Assembly: GCA_018647945.1 (NCBI GenBank)
Contig: JABGSE010000057.1
Coordinates: forward strand, 1 to 45,274
From: Flavobacteriales bacterium
GTDB taxonomy: Bacteria > Bacteroidota > Bacteroidia > Flavobacteriales > BACL11
Direction: 5' to 3'
DNA length: 45,274 bases
The position numbers were made by a program, and so were the translations under genes. The notes beneath the pieces are model-generated. The model searched no databases and was not told where the DNA came from. It worked only from the letters and a program-made list of their open reading frames with translations. Below are positions 44,459 to 45,274 of the stretch, piece by piece (within the stretch, counting starts at the first letter, position 1; each line of letters begins with the position of its first letter).

Positions 44459-45274
44459 ATGTCAGAAAAAACATCATCAGTTCACTATATAAATTACTTA
44501 CATCTGGATAAGATTTTAGATGCTCAACATCTAATAAGCGATAAAGAAGGAAAAGCTGCTCATGAGGAAATGCTTTTTATTATTATCCACCAAACCTATG
44601 AGTTGTGGTTCAAACAAATTTTGCATGAAATACAATCGGTAATGGATTTATTTGAAGCCGATAAAATTGATGAATCTTCTGTTGGTGTAGTTGTAAGGAG
44701 AATGGAAAGGGTAAATAAAATCATGACGACACTAGTAGGTCAGTTGGATATTTTAGAAACTATGACTTCTTTAGATTTCTTAGATTTCCGTGATCACCTT
44801 TCTCCTGCTTCTGGATTCCAATCCCATCAATTCCGAAAGTTAGAGGTAATGTTAGGTCTTAAAATAGAAAAAAGGCATCAGTTTGGAGGATGTCCTTATC
44901 ACAGTCAATTTGAGGGAGAAAAGAAAGAGGAAATATTAGACTTAGAAGAATCATCTTCATTATTCAACTTAGTAGAAAAATGGCTGGAACGTATTCCATT
45001 TTTAAATATGGGAGATTTTGATTTCTCCCAAAAATATGAGGGAGCTGTAAACGAAATGTTAGATAAAGAAATTGCAGGAATTAAAGATGCTAACTTAACA
45101 GAAGAAGATAAATCTCTCAGAATACGTATGATTGATGAAAACAGAAAGTATTTTGAAAGAGTATTAGATGAGAAGATACATAAGGAAGCAATTGAAAGTG
45201 GAGAAACTTCTCTTTCCTACAAAGCGACTATGTCTGCACTATTGATTAATTTATATAGAGATCAGCCAATTTTA
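44459..45274 (+). CDS. Tryptophan 2,3-dioxygenase, 3' end cut off by the window
   Basis: The first 272 residues are visible. The haem enzyme opens the indole ring of tryptophan to N-formylkynurenine, starting the kynurenine pathway. IIHQTYELWFKQ (including the active-site His and Tyr region) and FLDFRDHLSPASGFQSHQFR are diagnostic. The C-terminal part with the haem-ligand His and the GTGGSSG loop should lie beyond the window end. The start at 44459 is the only reasonable one, 41 bases after the UbiA-like stop. Confidence 0.93.
   Translation, partial: MSEKTSSVHYINYLHLDKILDAQHLISDKEGKAAHEEMLFIIIHQTYELWFKQILHEIQSVMDLFEADKIDESSVGVVVRRMERVNKIMTTLVGQLDILETMTSLDFLDFRDHLSPASGFQSHQFRKLEVMLGLKIEKRHQFGGCPYHSQFEGEKKEEILDLEESSSLFNLVEKWLERIPFLNMGDFDFSQKYEGAVNEMLDKEIAGIKDANLTEEDKSLRIRMIDENRKYFERVLDEKIHKEAIESGETSLSYKATMSALLINLYRDQPIL

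Overview
The window is an AT-rich stretch of a Bacteroidota chromosome, most likely a marine or aquatic member of Flavobacteriales. Evidence for this includes three secreted proteins with C-terminal type IX secretion (T9SS) sorting domains, lipoproteins with Bacteroidota-style lipoboxes, and many TAnnTTTG-type -7 promoter boxes instead of E. coli-like promoters. Start codons lack Shine-Dalgarno sequences. The gene order coaX - outer-membrane protein - TPR protein - lptC - CorC-like protein - PPIase also looks flavobacterial. I cannot name the genus. I see no mobile element, prophage, CRISPR array or rRNA; the only RNA gene found is tRNA-Phe.

Layout. (1) 1-2902, minus strand: an unassigned envelope cluster. 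It holds a truncated lipoprotein, a lipoprotein with four GCxD...NY...DGSC repeats, its smaller secreted paralogue, and a multi-span membrane protein. Three transcription units here start behind near-identical copies of one upstream element (GGGAAA, 17-18 bases, GTAGKC, then 20-22 bases to the ATG). This is the best candidate for something undescribed. (2) 3032-7206, minus: manC, a SprT-like metalloprotease, feoB, feoA and a 43-residue lipoprotein; feoA has a possible metal-regulator operator. (3) 7292-11799, plus: a tightly packed unit of mlaE, mlaF, rsmA, mgtE and a serA-like dehydrogenase. (4) 11789-14896, minus: a 595-residue protein resembling FMN-binding nitronate monooxygenase barrels, with a cysteine cluster, and an aspartate kinase. 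(5) 14994-26586, plus: a PPi-type phosphofructokinase, mfd (TTG start), purH, then the rod-shape set mreB-mreC-mreD-PBP2-rodA, ending at a strong bidirectional terminator.

(6) 26641-33891, minus: a PpiD-like foldase, then the overlapping operon coaX, outer-membrane barrel, TPR protein, lptC and CorC/HlyC-like protein, apparently concerned with outer-membrane assembly. (7) 34001-34565, plus: tRNA-Phe(GAA) with its own terminator, then a GtrA-family membrane protein. (8) 34621-40536, minus: three tandem paralogous T9SS cargo proteins, each with its own promoter and hairpin terminator. (9) 40626-43508, minus: gcvP. Divergent from it are a UbiA-like membrane protein and, cut by the window edge, tryptophan 2,3-dioxygenase.

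Much of the window serves the cell envelope: lipoproteins, Mla lipid transport, rod-shape synthesis, LptC, periplasmic folding and T9SS surface proteins. The rest is core metabolism, DNA repair and rRNA modification. No gap between genes exceeds about 180 bases.
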